From positions 1-64,000 of the forward strand of contig CAUAEH010000001.1 in assembly GCA_958427975.1 (NCBI GenBank): a stretch of 64,000 bases of DNA, given 5' to 3'. Every line of letters starts with the position of its first letter. Positions within the stretch are counted from its first letter, which is position 1. The notes under the pieces are model-generated. The model ran no database searches and had not been told where the DNA came from. It saw only the letters and a program-made list of their open reading frames with translations. A program made the translations under genes and the position numbers. This DNA comes from an uncultured Collinsella sp. GTDB taxonomy: Bacteria; Actinomycetota; Coriobacteriia; Coriobacteriales; Coriobacteriaceae. Below, piece after piece: positions 54,847 through 61,950 of this stretch.

Positions 54847-55911
54847 ATGAACAACAGCCTCCGCGGTCGCGACTACATCAACATCCATGATCTCTCCTCC
54901 GAGGATTTCCGCTATCTCATCGATCTTGCCTGGAACCTTAAGGCTCAGAAGAAGTCTGGTGTCGACCAGCGCTACTTCCCCGGCAAAAACGTCCTCGCCA
55001 ACTTTGAGTGGGGCTCGACCCGTACTCGTTGCGCATTCGAGACCTCCTGCAATGATTTGGGCATGGGCTTCACTTATCTGACCAACTCCCACATGGGTGA
55101 CTGCGAGACCGTCAAGGATGCCATGCGCGTCTTTAACGGCATGTACGATCTCATCGTCTACCGCGCACAGAAGGACGAGCAGTTCCTCTATGACGTCGCC
55201 GACCTGGTTGACATCCCGGTCATCAATGCCCTTACTCTCGGCGATCACCCGACTCAGATGCTCGCTGACGCTCTTACGATGGAAGAGCAATGGGGCGGTC
55301 TGCGTACGAGCCGCGGCAAGAAGATGGCTTTCGTTGGCAACTGCGCCGGCGCCCCAGTGTGGTATGGCCGTCTGTGCGCTATGCTCGACATGGACTTCCT
55401 CGCCATCGGCCCCGACGACCTCCGTCATCAGATGTGCAAGGAAATGATCGAAGAGGTGGAGGCCTGCTACGCCAAGTACGCTCCCAATAGGACCTTTACC
55501 ATCACCTCTGACCTCGATGCCCTGGATGGCGTTGACGTTATCGTTACCGAGGAGTGGCGCTACATCAACCCCGAGTGCGGCGAAGAGGTTCTGGATCCCG
55601 ACGACTACAACTCCTGGTTGGGCGATGCCGAGTCTCTGTACCCCTATCGCGTCACCAGCGAGCTGTGCAAGCGCACCAACAATCCCGACATCTTCTGCAT
55701 GCATGAGCTTCCCTCTGTCCACAACGCGGATCACCGTGTTGGCAAGATGCTCCTCGACCAGTGCAAGAACGACCTTCATCGCGAGATCATCACCGAGGGT
55801 TTCGAGATTGCCGACGAGTGCTTTGAGGCCAACGCTTCGGTCATCTTCCGTGAGGCAGAGAACCGTCAGCACACCATCAAGGCCGTTATGTGTGCCCTTC
55901 TGGGTCTCTAG
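54847..55911 (+). CDS. Atypical ornithine-carbamoyltransferase-like enzyme
   Basis: A 354-residue transcarbamylase. The carbamoyl-phosphate sites are intact: EWGSTRTRCAFE (~57) and GDHPTQMLAD (~136). The amino-acid side is unusual. Where ornithine and putrescine enzymes have MHCLP and aspartate enzymes have HPLP, this has MHELP, and the expected D-x-x-x-S-M-G loop is replaced by TEEWRYINPECGEE. The second substrate is therefore probably not ornithine. Running backwards it would split the ureido product of the upstream deiminase with phosphate to give carbamoyl phosphate and an amine. AAAGGAAAT precedes the ATG. No carbamate kinase is nearby. Confidence 0.82.
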   Translation: MNNSLRGRDYINIHDLSSEDFRYLIDLAWNLKAQKKSGVDQRYFPGKNVLANFEWGSTRTRCAFETSCNDLGMGFTYLTNSHMGDCETVKDAMRVFNGMYDLIVYRAQKDEQFLYDVADLVDIPVINALTLGDHPTQMLADALTMEEQWGGLRTSRGKKMAFVGNCAGAPVWYGRLCAMLDMDFLAIGPDDLRHQMCKEMIEEVEACYAKYAPNRTFTITSDLDALDGVDVIVTEEWRYINPECGEEVLDPDDYNSWLGDAESLYPYRVTSELCKRTNNPDIFCMHELPSVHNADHRVGKMLLDQCKNDLHREIITEGFEIADECFEANASVIFREAENRQHTIKAVMCALLGL

Positions 55912-55922
55912 GAGCTGCGTCA

Positions 55923-57188
55923 ATGGAAAATGCAAAGTTAAAGAGCAGCAAGGTTTACGCATGGGTTCTCGTAATCGCGCTCGGCCTTCTGTCTGCCGGC
56001 ACGACCGGATCCTATAGCGTCATCGCGGGCTCCTTCGTCGCACCCGTGTGCGAGGAGTTCGGGTTTGACTATTCCATCTTCTCGTATTACTTCACCGCAA
56101 CGCTCATTGGTCTTGCGGCAGCTCTTCCGTTTGTCGGAAAACTCATTCCCAAGGTCGTTGGCAAGGTTTGGCTCCCCGTTGTCGAGCTTATTTTGCTCGC
56201 TGCCGGCGCAGGCATGGCCTTCTACACCGAAGTCTGGATGTTCATCGCCGCTGGCGCCCTGATTGGCGTTTGCTTCGCCTTCACCACCGGCGTCGCTATG
56301 TCCGACGTTATTGACCAGTGGTTCAAAAAATCTGGTGGCCTGGCAATCGGTCTCGCTTGGGCAGTGAACTCGATTTACATGCTCATCATGAGTCCCGTCA
56401 TCACCTCTGTCATCGAGGCCGCTGGCTGGAGAACTGGTTATCTGGTGCTCGCCGGTGTTTCCGCAGTGCTCATTCTCCCAGCTTCCATTCTGATCATCCG
56501 CTACAAGCCTCAGGACAAGGGCATGCTGCCCTATGGCTACGTCGAGGGCGAGACGGTCACCGAGACCGAGGAGACGACCGAGGATAGCACGCGTGGCGTT
56601 AGCTATGCGCGCGCCATTAAGTCGCCTGCCTTCTTCTTCTGCATCGGCTTCCTCTGTCTCGTTCAGCTCACTTGCTGCATGAACCAGCTCTTCCCGACGT
56701 ATGCTTCCGAGGTTGGTTTTAGCCCCATGGTGGGCGGCTTCATGGTATCCGCTGCATCGCTCTTCGATCTGTTCCTCAATCCGATCGTCGGCACCACTTG
56801 CGATAGGTTCGGCAGCACGAAGGCCATTCTGGGCTGGCTCGCTGTCTCCATCCTCTCCTTTGTCATGCTCATGATGAGCAGCGGCAACTCGACGCTCAGC
56901 ATCCTCGCAGCAGGCGTGAACGACGTAATGTACGTCATCGCTGGCACTGCCTTGACCGTTTTGGTTATGGATGTCTTTGGCTCCCGCGATTTCGGTCGCA
57001 TCTTCGCGCTGATCTGCTCCGTGGGCTATATCGTCGGCGCCTTTGGCATGCCCGTTATGATGAAGGTCTATGAGCTTGTCGGCTCCTTCCAGGGCGTCTT
57101 CATCTTCTGCATCGCATGCAACGTTATTATCGGCCTGTTCTTGCTGCTGGCAAAAAAGACTGGTAAGAACCTCTCCTGGGACGAATAG
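55923..57188 (+). CDS. MFS transporter, paralogue 2 of the deiminase cluster
   Basis: A 421-residue, 12-helix carrier closely similar to the one at 51263: SAGTTGSYSVIAGSFVAPVCEEFGFDY, FTTGVAMSDVIDQWF and LTCCMNQLFPTYASEVGF are nearly identical. The GGAG site overlaps the carbamoyltransferase stop, so it is the third gene of the operon. Two carriers may import the substrate and export the amine product, or act as antiporters with different preferences. The central cytoplasmic loop is acidic (Glu/Thr-rich, ~205-225). Confidence 0.88.
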   Translation: MENAKLKSSKVYAWVLVIALGLLSAGTTGSYSVIAGSFVAPVCEEFGFDYSIFSYYFTATLIGLAAALPFVGKLIPKVVGKVWLPVVELILLAAGAGMAFYTEVWMFIAAGALIGVCFAFTTGVAMSDVIDQWFKKSGGLAIGLAWAVNSIYMLIMSPVITSVIEAAGWRTGYLVLAGVSAVLILPASILIIRYKPQDKGMLPYGYVEGETVTETEETTEDSTRGVSYARAIKSPAFFFCIGFLCLVQLTCCMNQLFPTYASEVGFSPMVGGFMVSAASLFDLFLNPIVGTTCDRFGSTKAILGWLAVSILSFVMLMMSSGNSTLSILAAGVNDVMYVIAGTALTVLVMDVFGSRDFGRIFALICSVGYIVGAFGMPVMMKVYELVGSFQGVFIFCIACNVIIGLFLLLAKKTGKNLSWDE

Positions 57189-57237
57189 TTCGATTCGTCT
57201 TAGACATACGCTGTAGGGCTTAACCTGCAGCCGCTTT

Positions 57238-57268
57238 GGGGCATCGACTAACATCGGTGCCCTTTTTC
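57238..57268 (+). terminator. Probable terminator of the deiminase operon
   Basis: GGGCATCG pairs with CGGTGCCC (one wobble or mismatch) around ACTAACAT, followed by five T. It lies about 50 bases past the second MFS gene. Confidence 0.65.
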
Positions 57269-57272
57269 ATCG

Positions 57273-57305
57273 AATGTGACAAAGGAGCAGCCACTTTGTC
57301 ACATT
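57273..57305. repeat. REP-like hairpin (GTGACAAAGG family)
   Basis: AATGTGACAAAG and CTTTGTCACATT form perfect 12-bp arms around GAGCAGCCA. Its sequence and placement after a gene match the copies at 51086 and 57588. Confidence 0.8.
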
Positions 57306-57320
57306 GAGTGGCATGTAAAT

Positions 57321-57502
57321 CGAGGTCTAATACTTTTCCGAGAAGTGAACGGCCATACTTGGGCCTCCGAAGCATCGACATTTTTAGACGTCAAACCCGC
57401 AGGATTTGGCTGGCAAAACCGCAGGAAATTGCATCTCGAAAGTGCAGATGCTTCGGGGCCCGTTTTCACTCGTTCACTTCTCGGGAAAAGTATTAGACCT
57501 CG
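57321..57502. repeat. 182-bp inverted-repeat element (MITE-like)
   Basis: The outer arms of about 31 bases (from CGAGGTCTAATAC to GAAGTGAACG, and the reverse) pair with a single extra C. Inner arms around GGGCCTCCGAAGCATC (57361-57376) and GATGCTTCGGGGCCC (57447-57461) extend the stem. The central loop has two CCGCAGGA copies. It has no coding content. It could be a non-autonomous mobile element or a long structured RNA. Confidence 0.65.
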
Positions 57503-57587
57503 TTGTATGGGGTGCGGCTGGAGGGTGGTCATCGTTCAGTAGCTACCTCTTCCTTGTGAATCGCCTGAAGCGCAAGGCATAATGCAT

Positions 57588-57615
57588 GTGACAAAGGGAC
57601 GGCCCCTTTGTTGTG
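57588..57615. repeat. REP-like hairpin (degenerate copy)
   Basis: GTGACAAAGGG is followed by ACGG and CCCTTTGTTGTG. The inner 8-bp arms are perfect (57591-57598, 57604-57611) but the outer end has decayed. It sits 20 bases ahead of the dihydrouridine synthase gene. Confidence 0.7.
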
Positions 57616-57635
57616 TTGATATGAGAGAAGAGTAG

Positions 57636-58589
57636 ATGATTCTATCGTTGGCCCCTATGGAGGGGATTACCGGGCATGTGTTCCGTCGCGTGCATGCGGA
57701 GTGCTTCGGCGCGCTCGATTGCTATTACACGCCGTTTTTGCCGCCGCCGCGGGTGGGAAACCGCTTTGGTGGCAAGGCGTTTAAGGAGATCGATCCTGCC
57801 AATAACCAGGGGCTCAACGTGGTGCCTCAGCTGATGTCCAAGAACGCGGACGAGTTTGTGTGGGCGGCACAGGTGCTCGCCGACATGGGCTATCGCGAGG
57901 TCAATCTCAACTTGGGTTGTCCTTCGGGAACGGTTGTCGCCAAGGGCAAAGGATCGGGCTTTTTGCGCAACTTGGACGAGCTCGAGGTGTTCTTGAGTGA
58001 CGTGTGTGAGCGCTCTCCGCTGCCGGTATCGGTCAAGACCAGGTTGGGGTTGGAAAGTGATGACGAGTACGAGCGCGTGCTCGATTTGTATTGCCGCATG
58101 CCGCTGGCGGAGCTGATCGTGCATCCGCGCGTACAAAAGGACCGCTATACGGGCATGCCGCGCAAGGAGTTTTACGGCAAGACGTTGGAGCGGGCGCCGT
58201 TTCCCGTGGCCTATAACGGTGACATTTTTGATCTTGAGGATATGGACGCGCTGGTGGAGGCCTATCCCGGCACGCGCCATGTGATGTTGGGGCGTGGCCT
58301 GCTCGCGAACCCCGCGCTGGCTCGCATGGTCAAGGGCGGCCCTGCTGCCACGGCAGCCGAACTGCATCGTTTCCATGACACGCTGTTTGCGGCATATGCA
58401 GAAGAGATTGGCGGTAACGCGGTCTTTCGCATGAAGGAGTGGTGGTTCTACGCCAAATGCGCCTTCGCCGACCCCGCTACCGTTCACAAGCTCGTGCGCA
58501 AGACTAAAAAGGTCGACGAATACCGCGCCGCCGTCGAGCGGGTCTTTCGCGAGCAGCCACTCGCACCCATAGCTCGCTTCCGCGGCTAG
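57636..58589 (+). CDS. tRNA-dihydrouridine synthase
   Basis: A 317-residue FMN enzyme that reduces uridines in tRNA. The TIM-barrel start is SLAPMEGITGHVFRR, the catalytic cysteine is in NLNLGCPSGTVVAKGKGSGFL (~95), and KTRLGLES and HPRVQKDRYTG are flavin and RNA contacts. The GDIFD and LGRGLLANPAL motifs near 195 and 225 bind the FMN phosphate. The family member (Dus type) cannot be told from sequence alone. The ribosome binding site is a weak GAGAAGAG. Confidence 0.92.
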   Translation: MILSLAPMEGITGHVFRRVHAECFGALDCYYTPFLPPPRVGNRFGGKAFKEIDPANNQGLNVVPQLMSKNADEFVWAAQVLADMGYREVNLNLGCPSGTVVAKGKGSGFLRNLDELEVFLSDVCERSPLPVSVKTRLGLESDDEYERVLDLYCRMPLAELIVHPRVQKDRYTGMPRKEFYGKTLERAPFPVAYNGDIFDLEDMDALVEAYPGTRHVMLGRGLLANPALARMVKGGPAATAAELHRFHDTLFAAYAEEIGGNAVFRMKEWWFYAKCAFADPATVHKLVRKTKKVDEYRAAVERVFREQPLAPIARFRG

Positions 58590-58594
58590 TTAGA

Positions 58595-58642
58595 CATCGG
58601 GGACGTTCTTTAGCGACTAGTCATTTAAGAACGTCCCCGATG
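58595..58642. repeat. REP-like hairpin (GGGGACGTTCTT family)
   Basis: CATCGGGGACGTTCTT (58595-58610) and its perfect reverse complement (58627-58642) flank a 16-nt loop, just after the dihydrouridine synthase stop. A decayed copy of part of it (ACTCAT.TAAGAACGTT) is near 59335-59352. Confidence 0.75.
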
Positions 58643-58720
58643 ACTACCCGCAAAAACTGTACATCAGCATCCAAAGATGTCGAAAAATGTCGACTTTGGA
58701 TGCTGGTGTACATGTTTGGG
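58640..58720. repeat. Hairpin repeat B, copy 1
   Basis: TGACTACC leads into TGTACATCAGCATCCAAAG (58658-58676), which pairs with CTTTGGATGCTGGTGTACA (58694-58712, one wobble) around a 17-nt ATGTCGAAAAATGTCGA loop. A near-identical copy is at 59721-59800. Confidence 0.8.
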
Positions 58721-58738
58721 TGCGGTGGGGGAGCGGGC

Positions 58739-59005
58739 CTAGGCAATCAGTGCATCAAGTGTAATGAGCTCTTTGAGCCGCTCCGTGCGTGTTTGCCCAT
58801 GGCGTTTGGCTTTTTCGTCAAACGCCTCAAGAATCGATTCGCCCACACGTGCTGATATAACGACGCTCGGCTCATCGGAGATTGGTGGCCTTCCCAACTT
58901 GATGGTGCGACCTTTCGGCCACTCATCTTTTTCGTAGGCTTCCGCGGCTTTCTTCAACTCTCCGGGAGCAAACCCCATCATCTTTTCGAGCTGCTTAGCA
59001 TCCAT
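58739..59005 (-). CDS. Orphan antitoxin-like ribbon-helix-helix protein
   Basis: An 88-residue protein beginning at the ATG that follows AGGAGGCGCC. A helical amino end (EKMMGFAPGELKKAAEAYEKDEWP) leads into KLGRPPISDEPSVVISARVGESILEAFDEKAKRHGQTRTERLKELI. That pattern, a short beta strand and then two helices with T-R-T-E-R, matches small RHH/CopG-like antitoxins. A toxin gene would be expected alongside, but none is seen on either side. The strong palindrome at 59058-59081 fits autoregulation. Confidence 0.7.
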   Translation of the reverse strand: MDAKQLEKMMGFAPGELKKAAEAYEKDEWPKGRTIKLGRPPISDEPSVVISARVGESILEAFDEKAKRHGQTRTERLKELITLDALIA

Positions 59006-59057
59006 GGCGCCTCCTATCGATCGACATAATGTCGAGCGCCGGTTCTCGGATTCTCTT

Positions 59058-59081
59058 TTTGTATACAATTTTGTAGACAAA
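59058..59081. promoter_or_regulatory. Operator-like dyad upstream of the RHH gene
   Basis: TTTGTATACA and TGTAGACAAA (59058-59081) form a 10-bp dyad with one mismatch around ATTT, 53 bases upstream of the RHH start. It overlaps the AT-rich promoter of this minus-strand gene. Confidence 0.65.
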
Positions 59082-59281
59082 AATACAAGCAGTTCATCGG
59101 GCTAATTAGCTTGTTTTGACCTGCCTGTTCGATAGGAAATGAGCATTGACGGCTTCGATACTCCTTTGCTTTTCAGCCTGGAATTTGGATGCTCATTGAA
59201 CTTCCGGAGGGGAGCGCTTTATTAAGCTATCGAGATTCTGAGCAGGAGCTCTCACTGGTCTTCGGTAATGGGGCCAGCTTA

Positions 59282-59306
59282 ATTCGCGACACAGTGTGTC
59301 GCGAAT
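59282..59306. repeat. 25-base perfect palindrome
   Basis: Twelve-base arms (ATTCGCGACACA and reverse complement) surround a single G. The site lies in gene-free DNA. It could be a resolution/recombination or protein-binding site, or a hairpin. Confidence 0.65.
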
Positions 59307-59401
59307 GGGAGTAGTCGTTAGGTGTCCTTCAATGGCTACTCATATAAGAACGTTCAAGTGTCGGATTTTGTCATTTAGTGTCGCTCTCAGCGACTATTCT
59401 G

Positions 59402-59644
59402 GAGGGTCGTGGTCAAAAAAGGGCAAATATGAGTACTGTTGCCATTATGGTTGCATTTATTTGCTATAAATTGTAGCTCCTGATGAGATTTGTTCCCATT
59501 AAGAGCTACTTTTATTGAACATATGAGGAGAAATAACGTCGTCTGCGGACGAGTGGAACGTTGAATAGTTCCTGAAGTGATCAAAATCGCTGCTACTAAA
59601 CAGGTAGCAGTACTCATATTTGCCCTTTTTTGACCACAGCCCTC
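59402..59644. repeat. 243-bp MITE-like element with 42-bp terminal inverted repeats
   Basis: The ends (59402-59443 and 59603-59644) are inverted copies sharing GTGGTCAAAAAAGGGCAAAT and ATGAGTACTG, with about four differences. The interior is AT-rich, non-coding and holds a small hairpin (TAGCTC...GAGCTA, 59475-59510). Long terminal repeats with no gene inside suggest a non-autonomous transposon. Confidence 0.7.
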
Positions 59645-59720
59645 TCGGAAACCTTTCCAGAGGCGTCAAACAGCCATAATCCAAAGGTCTCCTCAAACAA
59701 TTAGCCGGCCAAGAGCGTCC

Positions 59721-59800
59721 ATGACTACCAAAAAGCTGTACGCCAGCATCCAAAGATGTCGAAAAATGTCGACTTTGGATGCTGGTGTACATGTTTGGAT
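59721..59800. repeat. Hairpin repeat B, copy 2
   Basis: TGACTACC and then TGTACGCCAGCATCCAAAG (59737-59755) pair with CTTTGGATGCTGGTGTACA (59773-59791). The loop and right arm are identical to copy 1 at 58640. Only the left arm differs, by two bases. Confidence 0.8.
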
Positions 59801-59838
59801 CGTATGGGTTGGGGCCCTGGACGGACAGAGCGTGCGTA

Positions 59839-60084
59839 CTAGAGCAGGTTTTCCTGCACCCACGCGATGATGTCGCTCGATTCGTAGAGTGGTTTGCCGT
59901 CGATGAACAGGCAGGGAACCTGGCGTTTTCCGCCGACGGCGATGAGTGTCTGTTCGGCATCGGAATCGGTCGAGATATTGCGCTCGGGAATGGTCACGCC
60001 GTTATCGGCCAAAAAGTGCTTGACCTTTAAGCAATACGGGCAGCCGGTCATAACGTACAGCGCGAGCTCGTGATTAGTAGCCAT
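59839..60084 (-). CDS. Glutaredoxin-like protein
   Basis: An 81-residue thioredoxin-fold protein with the classical dithiol active site CPYC (MTGCPYCLKVKHFL) near residue 15. The cis-proline segment RQVPCLFIDG and the C-terminal SSDIIAWVQENL are also glutaredoxin-like. I chose the ATG at 60084 because GGAGACCT precedes it. It probably reduces disulfides or transfers electrons; whether glutathione or another thiol is the donor in this organism is unknown. Confidence 0.9.
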   Translation of the reverse strand: MATNHELALYVMTGCPYCLKVKHFLADNGVTIPERNISTDSDAEQTLIAVGGKRQVPCLFIDGKPLYESSDIIAWVQENLL

Positions 60085-60135
60085 AGGTCTCCAATCGGTT
60101 GAGGTTTTGATTGAAATACCCAAAGCCGCCGCGGT

Positions 60136-60963
60136 CTATGCGCGGGCCAGTGACGACTCGATGGCCTGGACCAGAAACGCCGTGGCTCCGGTGCCGCAGG
60201 GCTTGTCGTAGTAGTCGATAAAGCGCTGGTCGGCAAGATAACCGTGGGCGAGGCCCCGGTACGCTTCGCTTTGGGGCTCGTGTCCCCAGTTGAGACCAAT
60301 CCAACGACGATGCATCGCGACAAGCTTGCGAGCCTCGTTTCCGTCCGCATCGCCGTCGCCCATGGCAATCGAGAGCTGACCCAAAATAGCGCGTTCAAGT
60401 TCCTTCATGTCGTTCCATGTCTGAGGATCCATGTCCAGTAACGTTTCGTTTGCTGCATCGATAGCCTCATTGCCATAGCGCGCCCGCGCTTCGGCGCCGT
60501 AGCGCTCCTCGTTTTCCTGTACGGTGTGCCAGCGCTCCAGTTGCGGCAGGACGGCGCCCATGAGCGAGACGGCTTCGTCGAGCGACATGCCGGTGTTTTG
60601 CGCCAGCCGCGGGGCACAATCTTCAATCATCGCCTCCATGGTGGTGCCGTAGGTGTACTTGCCGTGGTCGTAGCACCACTTGCAGTAATGGTCGGTCGTG
60701 GCGCCCGTGGCATCGGTGCCGCAGTCGTCGGGCGTGAGTATCATGCCGCAGCTCTGACAATAGTGCTCGGGCATTTCGAGCAGATGAGACAGCGGCTCGC
60801 CGGTCACGGCGGCAATGAGTTTCATCATGTCGATGCCCGGTGTGACCTCGCCGCGTTCCCAACGGCTGATGGCCTGGCGTGTGACGAAGAGCTTGGCGGC
60901 GAGCTGCTCCTGGGTAAGGTGATGGGCGCGACGGATGGCAATGAGCTTTTCTGCAAAGGCCAT
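60136..60963 (-). CDS. XRE-zinc-ribbon-TipAS fusion regulator
   Basis: A 275-residue three-part protein. Residues ~1-65 are an XRE HTH (LTQEQLAAKLFVTRQAISRWERGEVTPGIDMMKLIA). Residues ~68-105 hold a four-cysteine zinc-binding segment, CQSCGMILTPDD and CKWCYDHG. Residues ~125-270 match the TipAS antibiotic-recognition domain (RYGAEARARYGNEA, LVAMHRRWIGLNWGHEPQSEAYRGLAHGYLADQRFIDYYD). TipAS normally follows a MerR domain, so this swap is notable. It may sense a thiopeptide or other macrocycle. It lies downstream of its own promoter region, divergent from trmO. Confidence 0.85.
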   Translation of the reverse strand: MAFAEKLIAIRRAHHLTQEQLAAKLFVTRQAISRWERGEVTPGIDMMKLIAAVTGEPLSHLLEMPEHYCQSCGMILTPDDCGTDATGATTDHYCKWCYDHGKYTYGTTMEAMIEDCAPRLAQNTGMSLDEAVSLMGAVLPQLERWHTVQENEERYGAEARARYGNEAIDAANETLLDMDPQTWNDMKELERAILGQLSIAMGDGDADGNEARKLVAMHRRWIGLNWGHEPQSEAYRGLAHGYLADQRFIDYYDKPCGTGATAFLVQAIESSLARA

Positions 60964-61104
60964 AGCGGCTCCTTTCTGCTGGTTGATGGCTTAAGCATAC
61001 GCGGCAGCAGGTGCCCTTCCAAGCAACCGTTGGTTGCACGACGGGGGACCGCGACAAAGAATTGCGCGCAGCGCCCCATGCCCCCATGCCGTACAATGAC
61101 CGGC

Positions 61105-61842
61105 ATGGAACCTATCGCACACATACATACCGACCTGCCGCAGAAGTTCGGCATTCCGCGCAACAGCTTTTTGGCGCCTCATCTGCAGGGACGCATCGTT
61201 TTTGAGCCGGAATTTGCCTCCAACGCAGCGGTTGAGGGTCTGGACTCCTTCTCTCACCTATGGCTGCTCTGGCGCTTCGAAAACGGCACACCAGGCGGCA
61301 CAGCTAAGGACATAGCTGCCGATGCCAAGACGCAGGACAGGTCCGGCACCAATGCCAAGTGGTCGAAAACTGTGCGTCCGCCGCGCCTGGGTGGAGCCGA
61401 GCGCGTGGGCGTCTTTGCCACGCGCAGCCCGTTTCGCCCTAATCCCATCGGTCTCACCTGCGTCAAGCTCGATCGTGTCGAGTTCACCGACGATGGCCCC
61501 ATCATCTATGTGCTGGGGGCCGATCTGCGCGACGGCACGCTCATCTACGACATTAAGCCCTACATTCCGTTTGCGGACTGCCACTCGGATGCGACCGGCG
61601 GCTGGATCGAGGATGCTCCGTGGCAAGAGCTCAATGTTAAGTTTCCGCAAGCACTGCAGGATATGGTCCCGCCCGCAAAGCTCCCCGGCTTGGTCGAGGT
61701 CCTTCGCCAAGATCCGCGCCGCGCGGGCAGCAAGCACGAGCCAAACCGCGTTTACCACTTGGCTTACGCCGGGCTCGACATATCGTTTACGGTCGACGGA
61801 GCCAGGTTGACGGTAACCGCCATCAACGACGCGCGGGACTAA
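61105..61842 (+). CDS. trmO: tRNA (N6-threonylcarbamoyladenosine37-N6)-methyltransferase
   Basis: A 245-residue TrmO/TsaA-family enzyme that uses S-adenosylmethionine to methylate t6A37 of certain tRNAs. The amino-terminal barrel has EPIAHIHTDLPQKFGIPRN, RIVFEPEFA and GLDSFSHLWLLW. The SAM-site signature is FATRSPFRPNPIGLTCVKL. A carboxy-terminal part with DIKPYIPFADC follows. The ATG at 61105 matches family starts; an in-frame ATG nine bases upstream is also possible. No strong ribosome binding site is seen. Confidence 0.9.
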   Translation: MEPIAHIHTDLPQKFGIPRNSFLAPHLQGRIVFEPEFASNAAVEGLDSFSHLWLLWRFENGTPGGTAKDIAADAKTQDRSGTNAKWSKTVRPPRLGGAERVGVFATRSPFRPNPIGLTCVKLDRVEFTDDGPIIYVLGADLRDGTLIYDIKPYIPFADCHSDATGGWIEDAPWQELNVKFPQALQDMVPPAKLPGLVEVLRQDPRRAGSKHEPNRVYHLAYAGLDISFTVDGARLTVTAINDARD

Positions 61843-61950
61843 CCATCCGTCCGCACCCGTCAAATTAAGCGCCAAACCCCGCGTCAAAACCGCCCACGCT
61901 GGTGGACAATAACGCCTACCAAAACAATCAACTTTGTACGGGAGCTCAGC

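Larger units (their letters stand above)
57189..57635. other. Gene-free repeat-rich intergenic region
   Basis: These 447 bases separate the MFS and dihydrouridine synthase genes. They contain a hairpin with T tract (57238-57268), a REP-like hairpin (57273-57305), a 182-bp inverted-repeat element (57321-57502) and another REP-like hairpin (57588-57611). No frame within them looks coding. Confidence 0.65.
59006..59838. other. Gene-free repeat-rich region
   Basis: No credible gene is seen in these 833 bases, which are AT-richer than the rest. They hold the RHH operator, a 25-base palindrome ATTCGCGACACA-g-TGTGTCGCGAAT (59282-59306), a decayed REP (59335-59352), the 243-bp inverted-repeat element (59402-59644) and hairpin repeat B copy 2. 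Open frames here read through inverted repeats and lack start signals. Confidence 0.6.

Noticed and set aside
57299..57532. 77-codon frame inside the inverted-repeat element
   Set aside because: It reads through both arms of the 182-bp inverted repeat, so its residues mirror the repeat and not a protein.
59006..59400. Toxin gene partner for the RHH protein
   Set aside because: No frame of 80-120 codons with a start signal or toxin motif was found on either strand; only repeats are present.
59499..59960. 153-codon minus-strand frame near the glutaredoxin gene
   Set aside because: It crosses repeat elements and the glutaredoxin gene in another frame; no ribosome binding site.
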